DNA from: Psychrobacter arcticus 273-4
Lineage (GTDB): Bacteria > Pseudomonadota > Gammaproteobacteria > Pseudomonadales > Moraxellaceae
DNA: 64,000 nucleotides
Reading direction: 5' to 3'
NCBI RefSeq assembly: GCF_000012305.1
Contig: NC_007204.1
Location: 2,046,001-2,110,000, forward strand
Of this stretch, positions 1-9,625 are shown piece after piece (the stretch's first letter is position 1; each line of letters opens with the position of its first letter). The position numbers and the translations under genes were made by a program. Under the pieces are notes generated by a model, which had not been told where the DNA came from, did not search any database, and saw only the letters and a list, made by a program, of their open reading frames with translations.

Positions 1-456
1 ATGCCCATATTACTGGCTGAGAGTGCCTCTGGTGCATTTCAAAATGCATGGCCACTCGTGTCTCCGTGGATTGGCGCGCTGGGTGCGTTCATTGCAGGCT
101 CAAATACCGTCAGTAATATGATGTTCGCTTACTTTCAGTGGTCAACCGCTAGTCAAATTGGCTTAGATGCCAACCTTGCTGCACAAGTAGTAGCACTGCA
201 AGCGGTAGGCGGCGCAGCTGGTAATATGATTGCGGTACATAACGTTGTTGCTGCTTGCGCGGTGGTTGGCCTGATGGATAAAGAAGGCTATGTTATTCGT
301 AAAACCTTAGTAGCAATGACATACTATGTTATTCAGGCAGGATTGATCGGTATGGGTATTATTTTCGGTCAAATGATGTGGTGGATCTTGGCTGTCATTT
401 GGCCAATAGCATTTTTTGGCATCATGGCAATGACGAGTAAAAAAGCCGTTGCTTAA
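1..456 (+). CDS. lldP: L-lactate permease, C-terminal part (cut by window edge)
   Basis: The last 151 residues of a large polytopic inner-membrane transporter of the LctP family, which imports L-lactate with protons. The segment has glycine-rich hydrophobic helices, the stretch AGSNTVSNMMFAYFQ and the stretch GGAAGNMIAVHNVVAACAVVG, both typical of the lactate permease C-terminus. Family members run to about 550-600 residues, so most of the gene lies left of the window, and the ATG at base 1 is an internal methionine. The L-lactate dehydrogenase gene follows on the same strand, which supports the substrate assignment. Confidence 0.9.
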   Translation: MPILLAESASGAFQNAWPLVSPWIGALGAFIAGSNTVSNMMFAYFQWSTASQIGLDANLAAQVVALQAVGGAAGNMIAVHNVVAACAVVGLMDKEGYVIRKTLVAMTYYVIQAGLIGMGIIFGQMMWWILAVIWPIAFFGIMAMTSKKAVA

Positions 457-514
457 CATGAGCTAGCTATACTGGGAATCCAGTTGAACCCTGTGAATCC
501 ACAATCAGCACTCG

Positions 515-554
515 AACTGACGCTATTATATTAATTGTAATAGCGTCAGTTTTA
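515..554 (+). terminator. Hairpin between lldP and lldD
   Basis: A perfect 14-bp stem (AACTGACGCTATTA with its complement, loop of about 9 bases) followed by a short T-rich tail. It lies about 60 bp after the permease stop and 105 bp before lldD. It could end or attenuate transcription between the two lactate genes. Confidence 0.6.
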
Positions 555-658
555 TTTCACGGTTAAGATAGTGTCATTCAATAATTAACGACAGAACATG
601 AATGACAACAACATCATAATTAATAAACGCTTACCAAATAAGTACCAAGGAAGACCTC

Positions 659-1867
659 ATGAAAAATTTGAGCAAAATTACTGAGATTGAAGACTTACGG
701 CGCGTGGCACAACGAAAAATACCTCGCATGTTTTATGATTATGTTGACTCAGGCTCATGGACCGAGACCACCTATCGTAATAATGAAACTGACTTTGACC
801 GTATCAAACTGCGTCAGCGGGTATTGGTCAATATGGAAGGACGCTCGCTTGCCACCGAAATGCTGGGTACGCCAGTAAAAATGCCGGTTGCTATTGCGCC
901 AACAGGCTTTACTGGCATGATGTGGGCAGACGGAGAAATCCTCGCGGCACAGGCAGCAGAAAAGTTTGGCGTACCGTTTTCACTATCGACTATGAGTATT
1001 TGCTCTATCGAAGATGTAGCAGAACATACCAGCCAGCCCTTTTGGTTTCAGCTATATATGATGCGCGATATGGACTTTATAGCCAATTTGATTCGCCGCG
1101 CAAAAGAAGCTAATTGTTCAGCGCTTATCTTGACCGCCGACTTACAAGTACTCGGTCAACGTCATAAAGACATTAAAAACGGTCTATCTGCGCCACCAAA
1201 ACCGACGCTTGCCAACATCTTAAACCTGATGACCAAGCCGGAATGGTGTATGAATATGCTCGGTACCAAGCGGCGCACCTTTGGTAATATCGTCGGTCAC
1301 GCTAAGAACGTTGAGGATATCTCATCGCTATCAGCATGGACAGCTGAGCAGTTCGATCCTGCGCTGAGCTGGGACGATGTCGCCAGAATTAAAGACATGT
1401 GGGGTGGCAAGTTAATTATCAAAGGGATTATGGAGCCAGAAGACGCCGTACTGGCAGCTCGTAGCGGTGCCGATGCGCTAGTGGTCTCCAATCATGGTGG
1501 ACGCCAATTAGATGGTGCGCCCTCCTCCATTTCATCCCTAGCCGATATCGTACAAGCCGTGCGTGCTGAGGACAGTCAGATTGAGATTTGGCTCGATAGT
1601 GGTATTCGCTCCGGTCAGGATGTACTTAAAGCGATGGCATTAGGAGCCAATGGCACGATGATTGGTCGCGCCTTTTTATATGGTCTTGGCGCGTATGGCG
1701 AAGATGGTGTCCGCCGAGCGCTTGAGCTGATTTATAACGAATGTGATATCAGCATGGCGTTTTGTGGTCATACCGATATCAATGAAGTGCGCGATGATAT
1801 CTTAGTCAAAGGTACCTACGAGCATCTTAAAACTGCCTTGCCTTACGTAGCGCCGATGCGCTGGTAA
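659..1867 (+). CDS. lldD: FMN-dependent L-lactate dehydrogenase
   Basis: A 402-residue member of the FMN-dependent alpha-hydroxy-acid dehydrogenase family. It oxidises L-lactate to pyruvate and passes electrons to the respiratory chain at the inner membrane. The hallmark SNHGGRQLDGAPSS, with the catalytic His near residue 279, and the flavin-binding segment GANGTMIGRAFLYGLGAYGE are intact. The start is supported by AGGAAG ten bases upstream. It lies 200 bp after the lactate permease on the same strand, so uptake and oxidation are probably co-regulated, although a hairpin separates them. No regulator of the LldR type is in the window. Length is slightly above the usual 380-396 residues. Confidence 0.93.
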   Translation: MKNLSKITEIEDLRRVAQRKIPRMFYDYVDSGSWTETTYRNNETDFDRIKLRQRVLVNMEGRSLATEMLGTPVKMPVAIAPTGFTGMMWADGEILAAQAAEKFGVPFSLSTMSICSIEDVAEHTSQPFWFQLYMMRDMDFIANLIRRAKEANCSALILTADLQVLGQRHKDIKNGLSAPPKPTLANILNLMTKPEWCMNMLGTKRRTFGNIVGHAKNVEDISSLSAWTAEQFDPALSWDDVARIKDMWGGKLIIKGIMEPEDAVLAARSGADALVVSNHGGRQLDGAPSSISSLADIVQAVRAEDSQIEIWLDSGIRSGQDVLKAMALGANGTMIGRAFLYGLGAYGEDGVRRALELIYNECDISMAFCGHTDINEVRDDILVKGTYEHLKTALPYVAPMRW

Positions 1868-1965
1868 GTGTAGACAGGATAGCTGCTTAGACTGGTTGGT
1901 CGCTTTCTTTATACTATCCATACCCTTTATACTCTACCTATACCCTTTGATTGATATCTCATTTT

Positions 1966-3096
1966 ATGACTATCCAGCAGCTGTTTAAAACCGCACCGGT
2001 CACTACTTTACTATTAATCAGCTTTATCGGACTGTATATCGTACAAGTGCTGACTGGTGTCGATGCCAATAATCCATCGACTGAGGCATTGATAAAATGG
2101 GGAGCTAATGCCCTGCCTTTTACCATGGATAACGAACCGTGGCGATTGGTCAGCAGTGCCTTTTTACATATTGGCTTAATGCACTTATTGTTTAATGGTT
2201 TTGCCATGTATTTCTTTGGGCAAATCGCCGAGCCGATGTTTGGCTCGCTTAAGTTTCTCACGCTGTTTTTACTCGCGGCAATCGGCGGCAACTTACTGAA
2301 CAATTACGTCACTTGGCAAGGTATTGTGGATGGGACGGGACAAGCCGGATTATCTGCAGGCGCATCGGGCGGTATTATGGGCATTGGCGCGGCGTTATTA
2401 ATCGCTGCGCTGTTTAAGATATCGGTTAATGGTATGGTGCTCAATTTAAAAAGCCTAATATTTATTATGGGCATCAACTTGGTCTATGGTTTTGCGGTGC
2501 CGGGTATCGATAATGCGGGTCACATTGGCGGTGCAATTACGGGTCTTATCATTGCACTGGCGTTTGCTATTGCCCATCGTCAGAGCATGGCAGCTGTCAT
2601 TCAGAATACTGCCATTAATCAAATTGACTATTTACCCCATTATCAAAGTGAGCAGCAAAACGAATATCACAGCACTTATATTAATACGCCAGTGAATAGC
2701 GATACTCCCGTAAATAGCGATACTCCCGTAAATAGCGATATTGGGTTTACAAGTCAGCAGCATCATACTGGTCACGGCACTGATTTTGATAATAAGACTC
2801 ACTTAAATAGCACTCACTTAAATCATGACAGTTTGCATAATGAGAGTCATGTGGATAATAATAGTGGTGTAAACTCAAACGTAACTATTAATCCTATTAA
2901 CCCCATCAACCCTATTCGCCCTACTCTTAACGAAACCCTGAATGAGAAAAGCACAGCCATTAAACCTGCGCTTATTTGGCAGTTGCTGCCGTGGATTGTG
3001 ATGTTATGTATTAGTATTGGCTTTATGTGGTGGTGGCAAGATATTCATCAGCAATTAATAGAAGTACTAAATGCCATCGAGCAAAGCACTATTTAG
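1966..3096 (+). CDS. Rhomboid-family intramembrane serine protease with long linker
   Basis: A 376-residue membrane protein whose first 210 residues form a rhomboid core. Serine in GASGGIMG (about residue 134) and histidine in NAGHIGG (about 186) give the Ser-His dyad that cuts substrates within the membrane. After the six-helix core comes about 130 residues of Asn/Ser/His/Thr-rich low-complexity sequence that includes three copies of TPVNSD. A further transmembrane segment follows (LLPWIVMLCISIGFMWWW). The ATG at 1966 is preferred to an in-frame TTG at 1951, because it begins the normal rhomboid N-terminus. The substrate is unknown. The repeat-bearing linker is the odd part. Confidence 0.85.
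   Translation: MTIQQLFKTAPVTTLLLISFIGLYIVQVLTGVDANNPSTEALIKWGANALPFTMDNEPWRLVSSAFLHIGLMHLLFNGFAMYFFGQIAEPMFGSLKFLTLFLLAAIGGNLLNNYVTWQGIVDGTGQAGLSAGASGGIMGIGAALLIAALFKISVNGMVLNLKSLIFIMGINLVYGFAVPGIDNAGHIGGAITGLIIALAFAIAHRQSMAAVIQNTAINQIDYLPHYQSEQQNEYHSTYINTPVNSDTPVNSDTPVNSDIGFTSQQHHTGHGTDFDNKTHLNSTHLNHDSLHNESHVDNNSGVNSNVTINPINPINPIRPTLNETLNEKSTAIKPALIWQLLPWIVMLCISIGFMWWWQDIHQQLIEVLNAIEQSTI
2686..2739 (+). repeat. 18-bp tandem repeat inside the rhomboid gene
   Basis: Three head-to-tail 18-bp units encode TPVNSD three times. Units two and three are identical and unit one differs at three positions, which suggests recent slippage. Because the unit is a multiple of three, copy number changes would lengthen or shorten the linker without breaking the frame. 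Confidence 0.9.
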
Positions 3097-3195
3097 TCTA
3101 TACCTCTTTTATTTTTAACTGACGCTAACGTAATGAGAAGCTTGCGCGTTTTACTATTTTCATCCCTCTGTTTCACCCACTTATGAGAGCAAATC

Positions 3196-4008
3196 ATGTC
3201 TACATCATCAGCGTTATCACCGACTTTTACACGTGCTTTGCTTAGCACGTTGACGGCTACTGCCATGCTTGGCGCAGCTAGCCTATCCAATGCCGCACTC
3301 TTCAATAAAAACTTACCGACTGTTCCAGACGCCGAGTTAAGCGTTGGTGTCAACGTCATGGCGGTCAATTCAGCATACGATTTGGAAGAAAGCACCGAGA
3401 TAAAAGTATTGCCAGGGGTGTTTTATGACAACAATAGAGTCTATGCGCGCGGTACCCAAGCGGGCGTATACCTTATCAATGATGGTAGCAATCAGCTAGC
3501 TGCCTATACTCAGCTTGCTGGCAATTCATTTGAGCCTGATGACGCCACTGGCGCACTAAGCGAACTTGATGAGCGTAAAGCCTCTGCTGCTGCAGGCTTA
3601 AGCTATACGCGTCTGACACCGGTTGGTGGCTTTCGTGCCCAATATGCGACTGATATTTTAGACCGTAGTGGCGGTAATATTGCCCGCTTAAGCTACCTTG
3701 GTAAAATCAGTAAGAACAAACTCACCGTCTATCCAAGCGTTGGCTTTGAATATCATGATAACGACTACAATCAATACTACTACGGCGTGAGCGATACAGA
3801 ATCAACTAGAACGGGTGTTGCTGCTTATACTGCCAACTCAAGCTTGAATCCCTACATCAATGTTAGTGCCAACTATGACTTTAATAAGCGCTGGGCAGGC
3901 TTTGCCAATCAGAGCTTAAGCTATCTACCAAATGAGCAATATGACAGTCCAATGGTTGACTCGCGTACTGATGCAACGACGACGCTTGGTTTGCTTTATA
4001 AGTTCTAA
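3196..4008 (+). CDS. MipA/OmpV-family outer-membrane protein
   Basis: A 270-residue exported protein with a signal peptide (about residues 1-33, cleavage after SNA). The rest is amphipathic strands typical of an outer-membrane barrel, ending in Phe (LGLLYKF). The stretch YYYGVSDTES and the preceding YPSVGFEYHDNDYNQY are characteristic of the MipA/OmpV family, whose E. coli member is a scaffold for murein enzymes. Many members have no tested function, so the role here is open. A bidirectional terminator follows and the gene appears to be transcribed alone. GAGAG upstream of the ATG serves as ribosome site. Confidence 0.85.
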   Translation: MSTSSALSPTFTRALLSTLTATAMLGAASLSNAALFNKNLPTVPDAELSVGVNVMAVNSAYDLEESTEIKVLPGVFYDNNRVYARGTQAGVYLINDGSNQLAAYTQLAGNSFEPDDATGALSELDERKASAAAGLSYTRLTPVGGFRAQYATDILDRSGGNIARLSYLGKISKNKLTVYPSVGFEYHDNDYNQYYYGVSDTESTRTGVAAYTANSSLNPYINVSANYDFNKRWAGFANQSLSYLPNEQYDSPMVDSRTDATTTLGLLYKF

Positions 4009-4030
4009 AGCGTTTTAAATACTTAGCATA

Positions 4031-4079
4031 AAAAAAGACCTTGCCACATCCATTTATAAAGGATGACAAGGTCTTTTTG
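4031..4079. terminator. Bidirectional terminator between mipA-like gene and fumC
   Basis: A stem AAAAAGACCTTG paired with CAAGGTCTTTTT around a loop of about 22 bases. A-run and T-run flank it, so it can serve the converging genes on both strands. Confidence 0.8.
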
Positions 4080-4201
4080 TTTACTAACTTCTAAGTGGAA
4101 CAAATATGACACTGCTACAAGAAAGACGAGTGCAAATGGTACTCATCGTACATTAAGCGAGTCTGACACCGTAGGTAGCAGGTCATTATTTGGTCTACTG
4201 C

Positions 4202-5605
4202 TTACTTAGGGTTTACCATATCAGCAGGAATAACCCACTCATCGAACTGAGCTTCGGTTAACAGCTCTAATTCAACGGCAACTTGCTTCAAGGTTTTGTT
4301 TTCTTTATAAGCAGTCTTAGCGATTTTTGCCGCATTTTCATAACCGACGTGACGGTTAAGTGCGGTGACTAGCATTAATGAGTTATGTAAAAAGTCATCG
4401 ATTTTGTCTTTTACTGGCTGGATACCAACGGCACAGTTTTCGTTAAAGCTATTGCACGCATCACCAAGCAGTTTGATAGATTGCAATAGGTTGAAAGCGA
4501 TTACTGGCTTGTAGACGTTTAGCTCAAAGTTACCTGACGCGCCTGCCATGCTGATAGTCACATCGTTACCCATAACTTGCGCCACAACCATGGTCATCGC
4601 TTCTGACTGAGTTGGGTTTACTTTGCCCGGCATGATAGAAGAGCCTGGCTCATTTTCAGGAATCGTCAACTCACCCAAACCACAACGAGGACCTGATGCC
4701 AACCAACGTACGTCGTTAGCGATTTTGTTTAAGCTTGCTGCTAGCGTTTTTAATGCGCCAGAAGCAAATACTTCAGCATCACGAGCGGCTAATGCTTCAA
4801 ATTTATTCGGTGACGTCACAAATGGTAGACCAGACAATGTCGCCAATTGCTCAGCTGATTTTACCGCATAATCAGGATGGGCATTTAGACCCGTACCTAC
4901 CGCCGTACCGCCTAGTGGCAATTCATACAAGCCTTGTAGCGCATTATCAATACGTACCAGTGAATGGTCAAGTTGGCTAACATAGCCGCTGAACTCTTGA
5001 CCTAAGGTCAAAGGCGTGGCGTCTTGTAAATGCGTACGACCGATTTTAACAATGCTATCGAATTCTTTGGCTTTAGCATCCAAGGTATCGCGTAGTGCTT
5101 TTACCGCTGGAATCAATAAACCATTGATTTCACGAGCAGCAGCAACACGAATCGCGGTTGGGAAGCTGTCATTGGTAGATTGAGCATGGTTGACATGGTC
5201 ATTTGGGTGAATCGGCGTATAGCTGCCACGCTCATTACCAGCGATTTCATTGGCACGATTGGCAAGCACTTCATTCATATTCATGTTTGACTGGGTGCCA
5301 GAACCTGTCTGCCAAACAACCAATGGGAACTGATCGGTTAAACCACCATTGATGACTTCATCAGCAGCTTGGACGATCAGGTCGCGCTTGTCTGTATCGA
5401 TACGCTCAAGGCTCGCATTGGTAATCGCAGCGGCTTTTTTGACCAGTGCCATCGCTTCAATCATCGGGCGCGGCAAGGTCTCGCCACCGATTTTGAAGTT
5501 TTCGCGGCTACGCTGGGTTTGGGCGCCCCAATAAGCATCGGCTGGGACTTCTACGTTGCCCATAGTGTCTTTTTCAGTACGAGTTGCCTGATTCTGTGTT
5601 GACAT
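4202..5605 (-). CDS. fumC: Class II fumarate hydratase
   Basis: A 467-residue cytosolic fumarase of the iron-independent class II type. It interconverts fumarate and malate in the TCA cycle as a homotetramer. The superfamily signature [11 protein letters not shown] is at about residues 317-327, and the N-terminal [18 protein letters not shown] is typical. The reading frame is open a further 42 codons upstream, but the start is set at 5605. GAGGG precedes that ATG at good spacing, the upstream extension is hydrophobic and unlike any fumarase, and 467 residues is the family length. The promoter region is shared with the divergent 5-formyl-THF cyclo-ligase gene. Confidence 0.95.
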   Translation of the reverse strand: MSTQNQATRTEKDTMGNVEVPADAYWGAQTQRSRENFKIGGETLPRPMIEAMALVKKAAAITNASLERIDTDKRDLIVQAADEVINGGLTDQFPLVVWQTGSGTQSNMNMNEVLANRANEIAGNERGSYTPIHPNDHVNHAQSTNDSFPTAIRVAAAREINGLLIPAVKALRDTLDAKAKEFDSIVKIGRTHLQDATPLTLGQEFSGYVSQLDHSLVRIDNALQGLYELPLGGTAVGTGLNAHPDYAVKSAEQLATLSGLPFVTSPNKFEALAARDAEVFASGALKTLAASLNKIANDVRWLASGPRCGLGELTIPENEPGSSIMPGKVNPTQSEAMTMVVAQVMGNDVTISMAGASGNFELNVYKPVIAFNLLQSIKLLGDACNSFNENCAVGIQPVKDKIDDFLHNSLMLVTALNRHVGYENAAKIAKTAYKENKTLKQVAVELELLTEAQFDEWVIPADMVNPK

Positions 5606-5748
5606 AACTACCCTCTTTGATGGTTTGGTAATGAATGGTTTGTCATAAAAAGTGCAACAGCTGCTGCACACAAAGAAAAATACGATACAAAGTGGCGTTA
5701 TGATAGCATGACTTATCACAAATTTCTCCACGTCCGTGAGGGTAACTG

Positions 5749-6441
5749 ATGTCTAAGATTACTAGTCAACAAAAATCCACTAATTCACTACCTCAGTTAT
5801 CTGTCGTGAGTAGTCGCGCTACCAATAACGTCCAAACAGATAACACTATTATCAATCCGCCCAGACGCCATTTCACTCGCCAGCGTCGCCAGTTAAGTGA
5901 AAGCACGCGTAGGCAACTGGCGCATTCAGCCAGCCTACATCTAACCAAATTACAGCAGCGTCTGCCACCGCGTGCACGCATTGGCTTATATTATGATGGC
6001 TTTGGTGAGCTGCCCACTCAGCCACTATTGGACTGGTGTCAACGCTTAGGCTATCTGCCATATTTGCCAGTGGTCGGCTCATTAGGACAGCATGATAAAC
6101 GTCTGCGCTTTGTACCTATTTATCATGCAAAACTGTTAAATATACCGACACGTATTCATAGCTTAGGGATGAAGCAAAACCATCATCGCAGATTATTGTG
6201 GGCAGCAGAATTAGATGTCATTATCTGTCCATTAACAGCGGTTGATAAAAACGGCAATCGCATGGGCATGGGTAGCGGATTTTATGATACGACCCTTGGC
6301 AAAAGCTATCAGGCTGGGGCAAAAAAACCATTGAAAATTGGCTGGTGTTATGATTTTCAAGTGGTTGAGCAACTAGATCGTCAACCGTGGGATGTGCCGT
6401 TAGATGGTTTGATTACACCAAGTGGTTTGAGGTGGTTTTGA
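5749..6441 (+). CDS. ygfA: 5-formyltetrahydrofolate cyclo-ligase
   Basis: A 230-residue enzyme that uses ATP to convert 5-formyl-THF to 5,10-methenyl-THF, a salvage step in one-carbon metabolism. The C-terminal motif [15 protein letters not shown] is the substrate and ATP binding signature, and [12 protein letters not shown] resembles the conserved N-terminal helix. About 40 low-complexity residues precede the usual start, making it longer than the E. coli protein of about 180 residues. GAGGG before the ATG supports this start. The stop overlaps the next gene (TGATG), so the two are translationally coupled. In many gammaproteobacteria 6S RNA adjoins this gene; see the candidate at 6694. Confidence 0.9.
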   Translation: MSKITSQQKSTNSLPQLSVVSSRATNNVQTDNTIINPPRRHFTRQRRQLSESTRRQLAHSASLHLTKLQQRLPPRARIGLYYDGFGELPTQPLLDWCQRLGYLPYLPVVGSLGQHDKRLRFVPIYHAKLLNIPTRIHSLGMKQNHHRRLLWAAELDVIICPLTAVDKNGNRMGMGSGFYDTTLGKSYQAGAKKPLKIGWCYDFQVVEQLDRQPWDVPLDGLITPSGLRWF

Positions 6442-6692
6442 TGAGTAATAATAAGGAACCTCTGGATACTAATTCTAGTGCAGAGAGTGTTGAGCAGCAT
6501 TTGCAAGAGCTAGAGAAAATGGATTATGAGCTGCTATATTATAGTCAAGAGCAAGCTTTTAGCGCTGATGAGCTGGCAAGAGTGATCAATGAGGCGCGCT
6601 TAAATACGCTACTGGCGCAAAGTAATGCGTTTTTAAGTAGTGTAAATAGTGAGATTACAGATTTTGATGAGAGCATCCCAGATTCTGTGTAA
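6441..6692 (+). CDS. Small acidic hypothetical protein coupled to ygfA
   Basis: An 83-residue acidic protein. Its ATG shares the final A of the upstream stop codon (TGATG), so it is expected to be translated by coupling. The sequence is mostly helical and rich in Glu, Ser and Asn (VEQHLQELEKMDYELLYYSQ), with no signal peptide, membrane segment or cysteine motif. I do not recognise the family. The in-frame extension back to 6387 overlaps ygfA and is not needed. The coding assignment rests on overlap geometry and codon use. Confidence 0.65.
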   Translation: MSNNKEPLDTNSSAESVEQHLQELEKMDYELLYYSQEQAFSADELARVINEARLNTLLAQSNAFLSSVNSEITDFDESIPDSV

Positions 6693-6693
6693 C

Positions 6694-6848
6694 TGCCGTT
6701 TAGATTAAATGCCTGCTGATAAGGTGGGTTCAAAGCTGCTATCACGGTCTCTTGGGGTGGATATCTCAAGATCGCCTGTGTCACTGCGGACTGAACCGCC
6801 CCGACTAAAACCCACGCGCAAAACCTCACATCTAGAAGAGAAAAGGCA
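6694..6848 (+). ncRNA. Candidate rod-shaped structured RNA after ygfA (6S-like position)
   Basis: Four nested complementary segments span this gene-free stretch: 6694-6697 with 6845-6848, 6699-6705 with 6830-6836 (one G-U), 6724-6730 with 6809-6815 (GTGGGTT/AACCCAC), and 6754-6760 with 6796-6802 (one G-U). Together they could fold into a long interrupted rod about 155 nt long. 6S RNA has that shape and is commonly a neighbour of ygfA, but usually upstream of it. I cannot identify 6S consensus bases, so this is a structural hint only. Confidence 0.2.
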
Positions 6849-6972
6849 AATAAACCCGCAATATTCCCGCTACTGCTACTGAGTAAGCCTTGCAATTTTA
6901 TATAGCAGCACCATTTATCTAAACATGAACCACTAACTTGACTTTACAAGTCTGGTGAACGAGGAAGAATAT

Positions 6973-9600
6973 ATGAGTGAACATAAAATTAATAAAGACA
7001 ATATCGACATCGATGTCGACGTTTCATCTACCGTTGCTGATGACAACGAGCAAGAAAACGAGCTAAAAACCTCGTCTGACCATTCGGTAGAAAATGAGTT
7101 GGATATGTCATCTGATAATGCTCAAGAAGACGCTACTGATAAAGACAGTAATAGTAAAGACAGTGATAGTAAAGACAATGCTGTTGAAGATTATTTGCCA
7201 TTACTAGCTCTGCGTGATGTTGTCGTTTACCCGCATATGCAAATTGCTTTATTTGTCGGTCGTGAACCGTCCGTCAAAGCCGTTGAGTTAGCGCAAGCAG
7301 AATACGGCAATAAAGTACTGGTGGTCGCTCAAAAAGACTCGCTCACTGAAGATATCGATCACGACAACTTATATCAATACGGCACGGTTTGCCGCATCGT
7401 CAGCACCATGCCGCATGATAGCGATGAGAATTGCATCAAAGTATTGATTGAAGGTCAATACCGCGCGCGCGTTGATTCGATAGAGAGTCATGATGACTTA
7501 TTGATGGCAAGCTTTGAGCGGGCAGACCTTGATGTCAGCATGGATGAGAGCCAGCAGAAAAACACCATACAAGCTTTGACCTCGCTGTTTGAAAGCTATG
7601 CGGATGCACGTCTGCGTAATGCGCGTGAGCTAACACGCGTTGCAAAGCGTATTGATGATTTGCTTGAGTTGGTCTACTTCATCTCAACCCGTGTCTCGAT
7701 GGATCTTGATATTAAACAGTCATTTTTAGAAAAAAATGATATCAAAACCCATATCAATACTTTGACCGAGTATTTGGTCAAGCAAAGTGCCGAGCAAAAC
7801 ATCGAGCAAGATATCCAAGAAGCTGTCCGTCAGCAAATGGAAGATAACCAGCGTGAATACTTCTTAAACGAGAAGATGAAAGCCATTAAAAATGAGCTGT
7901 CGGATATGAATGACGGCGCATTCGATGGTGAAGATGACGTGGTTGAGTTAGAACAGCGTCTAGAAGATGCAGACTTGCCAGAAGATGTACGTAAAAAAGC
8001 AGATCAAGAACTTAAAAAGCTGAAAATGATGCCGCCAGCGTCCTCTGAGTCCTCGGTAGTGCGTAACTATATTGAGTGGATTTTGGATACGCCGTGGAAT
8101 GCGACGACTAAAGTTTCAATCAATTTAGATAAAGCAAAAACCGTCTTAGATGAGGACCATTATGGCTTGCAAGATGTAAAAGATCGCATCCTAGAGTACC
8201 TCGCCGTGCAATCACGGGTGAAGAAGCTTCGCGGGCCTATTCTTTGCTTAGTCGGTCCTCCTGGTGTTGGTAAAACCTCATTGGGTGAGTCGATTGCGCG
8301 AGCAACTGGTCGTAAGTTTGTGCGTATGGCGCTTGGCGGCGTACGTGATGAAGCTGAGATTCGTGGTCATCGCCGTACTTATATCGGTGCAATGCCAGGT
8401 AAAATCGTACAATCACTGGCAAAAGTAGAAGTCAAAAACCCACTATTCTTATTGGATGAAATCGATAAGATGGCACATGACTTCCGCGGTGATCCAGCAT
8501 CAGCATTGCTTGAAGTATTAGATCCATCACAAAACGATACCTTTAACGACCATTATCTAGATATGGACTTAGACTTATCGCAAGTGATGTTTATCTGTAC
8601 CGCTAACAGTATGGATATTCCAGCAGCACTGCTTGACCGTATGGAAGTGATTCGCTTACCGGGTTATACCGAAGCAGAAAAAGTGAATATCGCGCAAAAG
8701 TACCTCGTGCCAAAAGCGATTAAGAATAACGGTCTTAAAGAAGGCGAGATTGAGATTGTTGAGGCAGCGTTGCATAGCATCGTCCGTAGCTATACTCGTG
8801 AAGCAGGTGTGCGTAACCTTGAGCGTGAAGTCAATAAAATCTGCCGCAAAGTGGTTCGCGGTTCGGTTGAAACGCATGGTGCACGCACTCCGAAAAAAGC
8901 AGAACGTCAACTGGTAGTGGTCGACGACAAAAACATCGATGACTATCTAGGCGTGCATCAATATGACTACGGTCTGGCGGAAGAAGAGCCTGAGATTGGT
9001 CGTATTACCGGTCTTGCTTGGACTCAAGTCGGTGGCGAGCTACTCACTATCGAAGCAGTCGCCATGAAAGGCAAAGGTGAGCTTATCTTTACCGGCTCTT
9101 TGGGCGATGTGATGAAAGAGTCTATTCGTGCTGCCATGAGTGTGGTACGTGCGCGCGGTGACAGCCTAGGGATTGACTACGAGACGTTTAAAACTACTGA
9201 CGTCCACGTGCATATGCCAGAAGGTGCCACACCAAAAGATGGTCCATCTGCTGGTGGCGCGCTCACGACAGCGCTGGTATCTGCCTTAACTGGTATCGCC
9301 ATTCGTCCAGATATTGCCATGACAGGTGAGATTACTTTACGCGGTAAAATCCTGCGTATCGGCGGTCTTAAAGAAAAGCTGCTAGCGGCGCATCGTGGCG
9401 GTATCAAGCATGTGTTGATTCCGGATACCAACGAGCGTGACTTGGCTGATATCCCTGATAATGTCAAAGAAGGCTTGACCATTCAGCCAGTCGCAACGAT
9501 TGATGAGATATTAAAAGTAGCATTGGTCAGCATGCCAATACCGCTTAAACCTGCAAAAGTGACGGTTGATAAAACCAAAGGTAAAGCTCTACACAACTAA
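6973..9600 (+). CDS. lon: ATP-dependent protease Lon
   Basis: An 875-residue cytosolic AAA+ protease that degrades misfolded and regulatory proteins. The order is: a LON substrate-binding domain beginning near residue 75 (LLALRDVVVYPHMQ), an ATPase with Walker A GPPGVGKTS at about 428, and a protease domain. The catalytic dyad is Ser759 in DGPSAGG and Lys about 802 in GGLKEKLLAAHRGG. The start at 6973 has GAGGAAG just upstream; the GTG at 6955 would put that site inside the gene. The first 70 residues are an Asp/Glu/Ser/Asn-rich extension (unit SKDSDSKD) lacking in the E. coli protein. The gene stands alone and converges with topA. Confidence 0.97.
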   Translation: MSEHKINKDNIDIDVDVSSTVADDNEQENELKTSSDHSVENELDMSSDNAQEDATDKDSNSKDSDSKDNAVEDYLPLLALRDVVVYPHMQIALFVGREPSVKAVELAQAEYGNKVLVVAQKDSLTEDIDHDNLYQYGTVCRIVSTMPHDSDENCIKVLIEGQYRARVDSIESHDDLLMASFERADLDVSMDESQQKNTIQALTSLFESYADARLRNARELTRVAKRIDDLLELVYFISTRVSMDLDIKQSFLEKNDIKTHINTLTEYLVKQSAEQNIEQDIQEAVRQQMEDNQREYFLNEKMKAIKNELSDMNDGAFDGEDDVVELEQRLEDADLPEDVRKKADQELKKLKMMPPASSESSVVRNYIEWILDTPWNATTKVSINLDKAKTVLDEDHYGLQDVKDRILEYLAVQSRVKKLRGPILCLVGPPGVGKTSLGESIARATGRKFVRMALGGVRDEAEIRGHRRTYIGAMPGKIVQSLAKVEVKNPLFLLDEIDKMAHDFRGDPASALLEVLDPSQNDTFNDHYLDMDLDLSQVMFICTANSMDIPAALLDRMEVIRLPGYTEAEKVNIAQKYLVPKAIKNNGLKEGEIEIVEAALHSIVRSYTREAGVRNLEREVNKICRKVVRGSVETHGARTPKKAERQLVVVDDKNIDDYLGVHQYDYGLAEEEPEIGRITGLAWTQVGGELLTIEAVAMKGKGELIFTGSLGDVMKESIRAAMSVVRARGDSLGIDYETFKTTDVHVHMPEGATPKDGPSAGGALTTALVSALTGIAIRPDIAMTGEITLRGKILRIGGLKEKLLAAHRGGIKHVLIPDTNERDLADIPDNVKEGLTIQPVATIDEILKVALVSMPIPLKPAKVTVDKTKGKALHN

Positions 9601-9625
9601 GCGTAACCGCTTGATAGTCAATATT

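Noticed and set aside
6545-6895. 116-residue minus-strand ORF between ygfA and lon
   Set aside because: Overlaps the coupled 83-residue gene antisense, no ribosome site, and no protein-like motifs.
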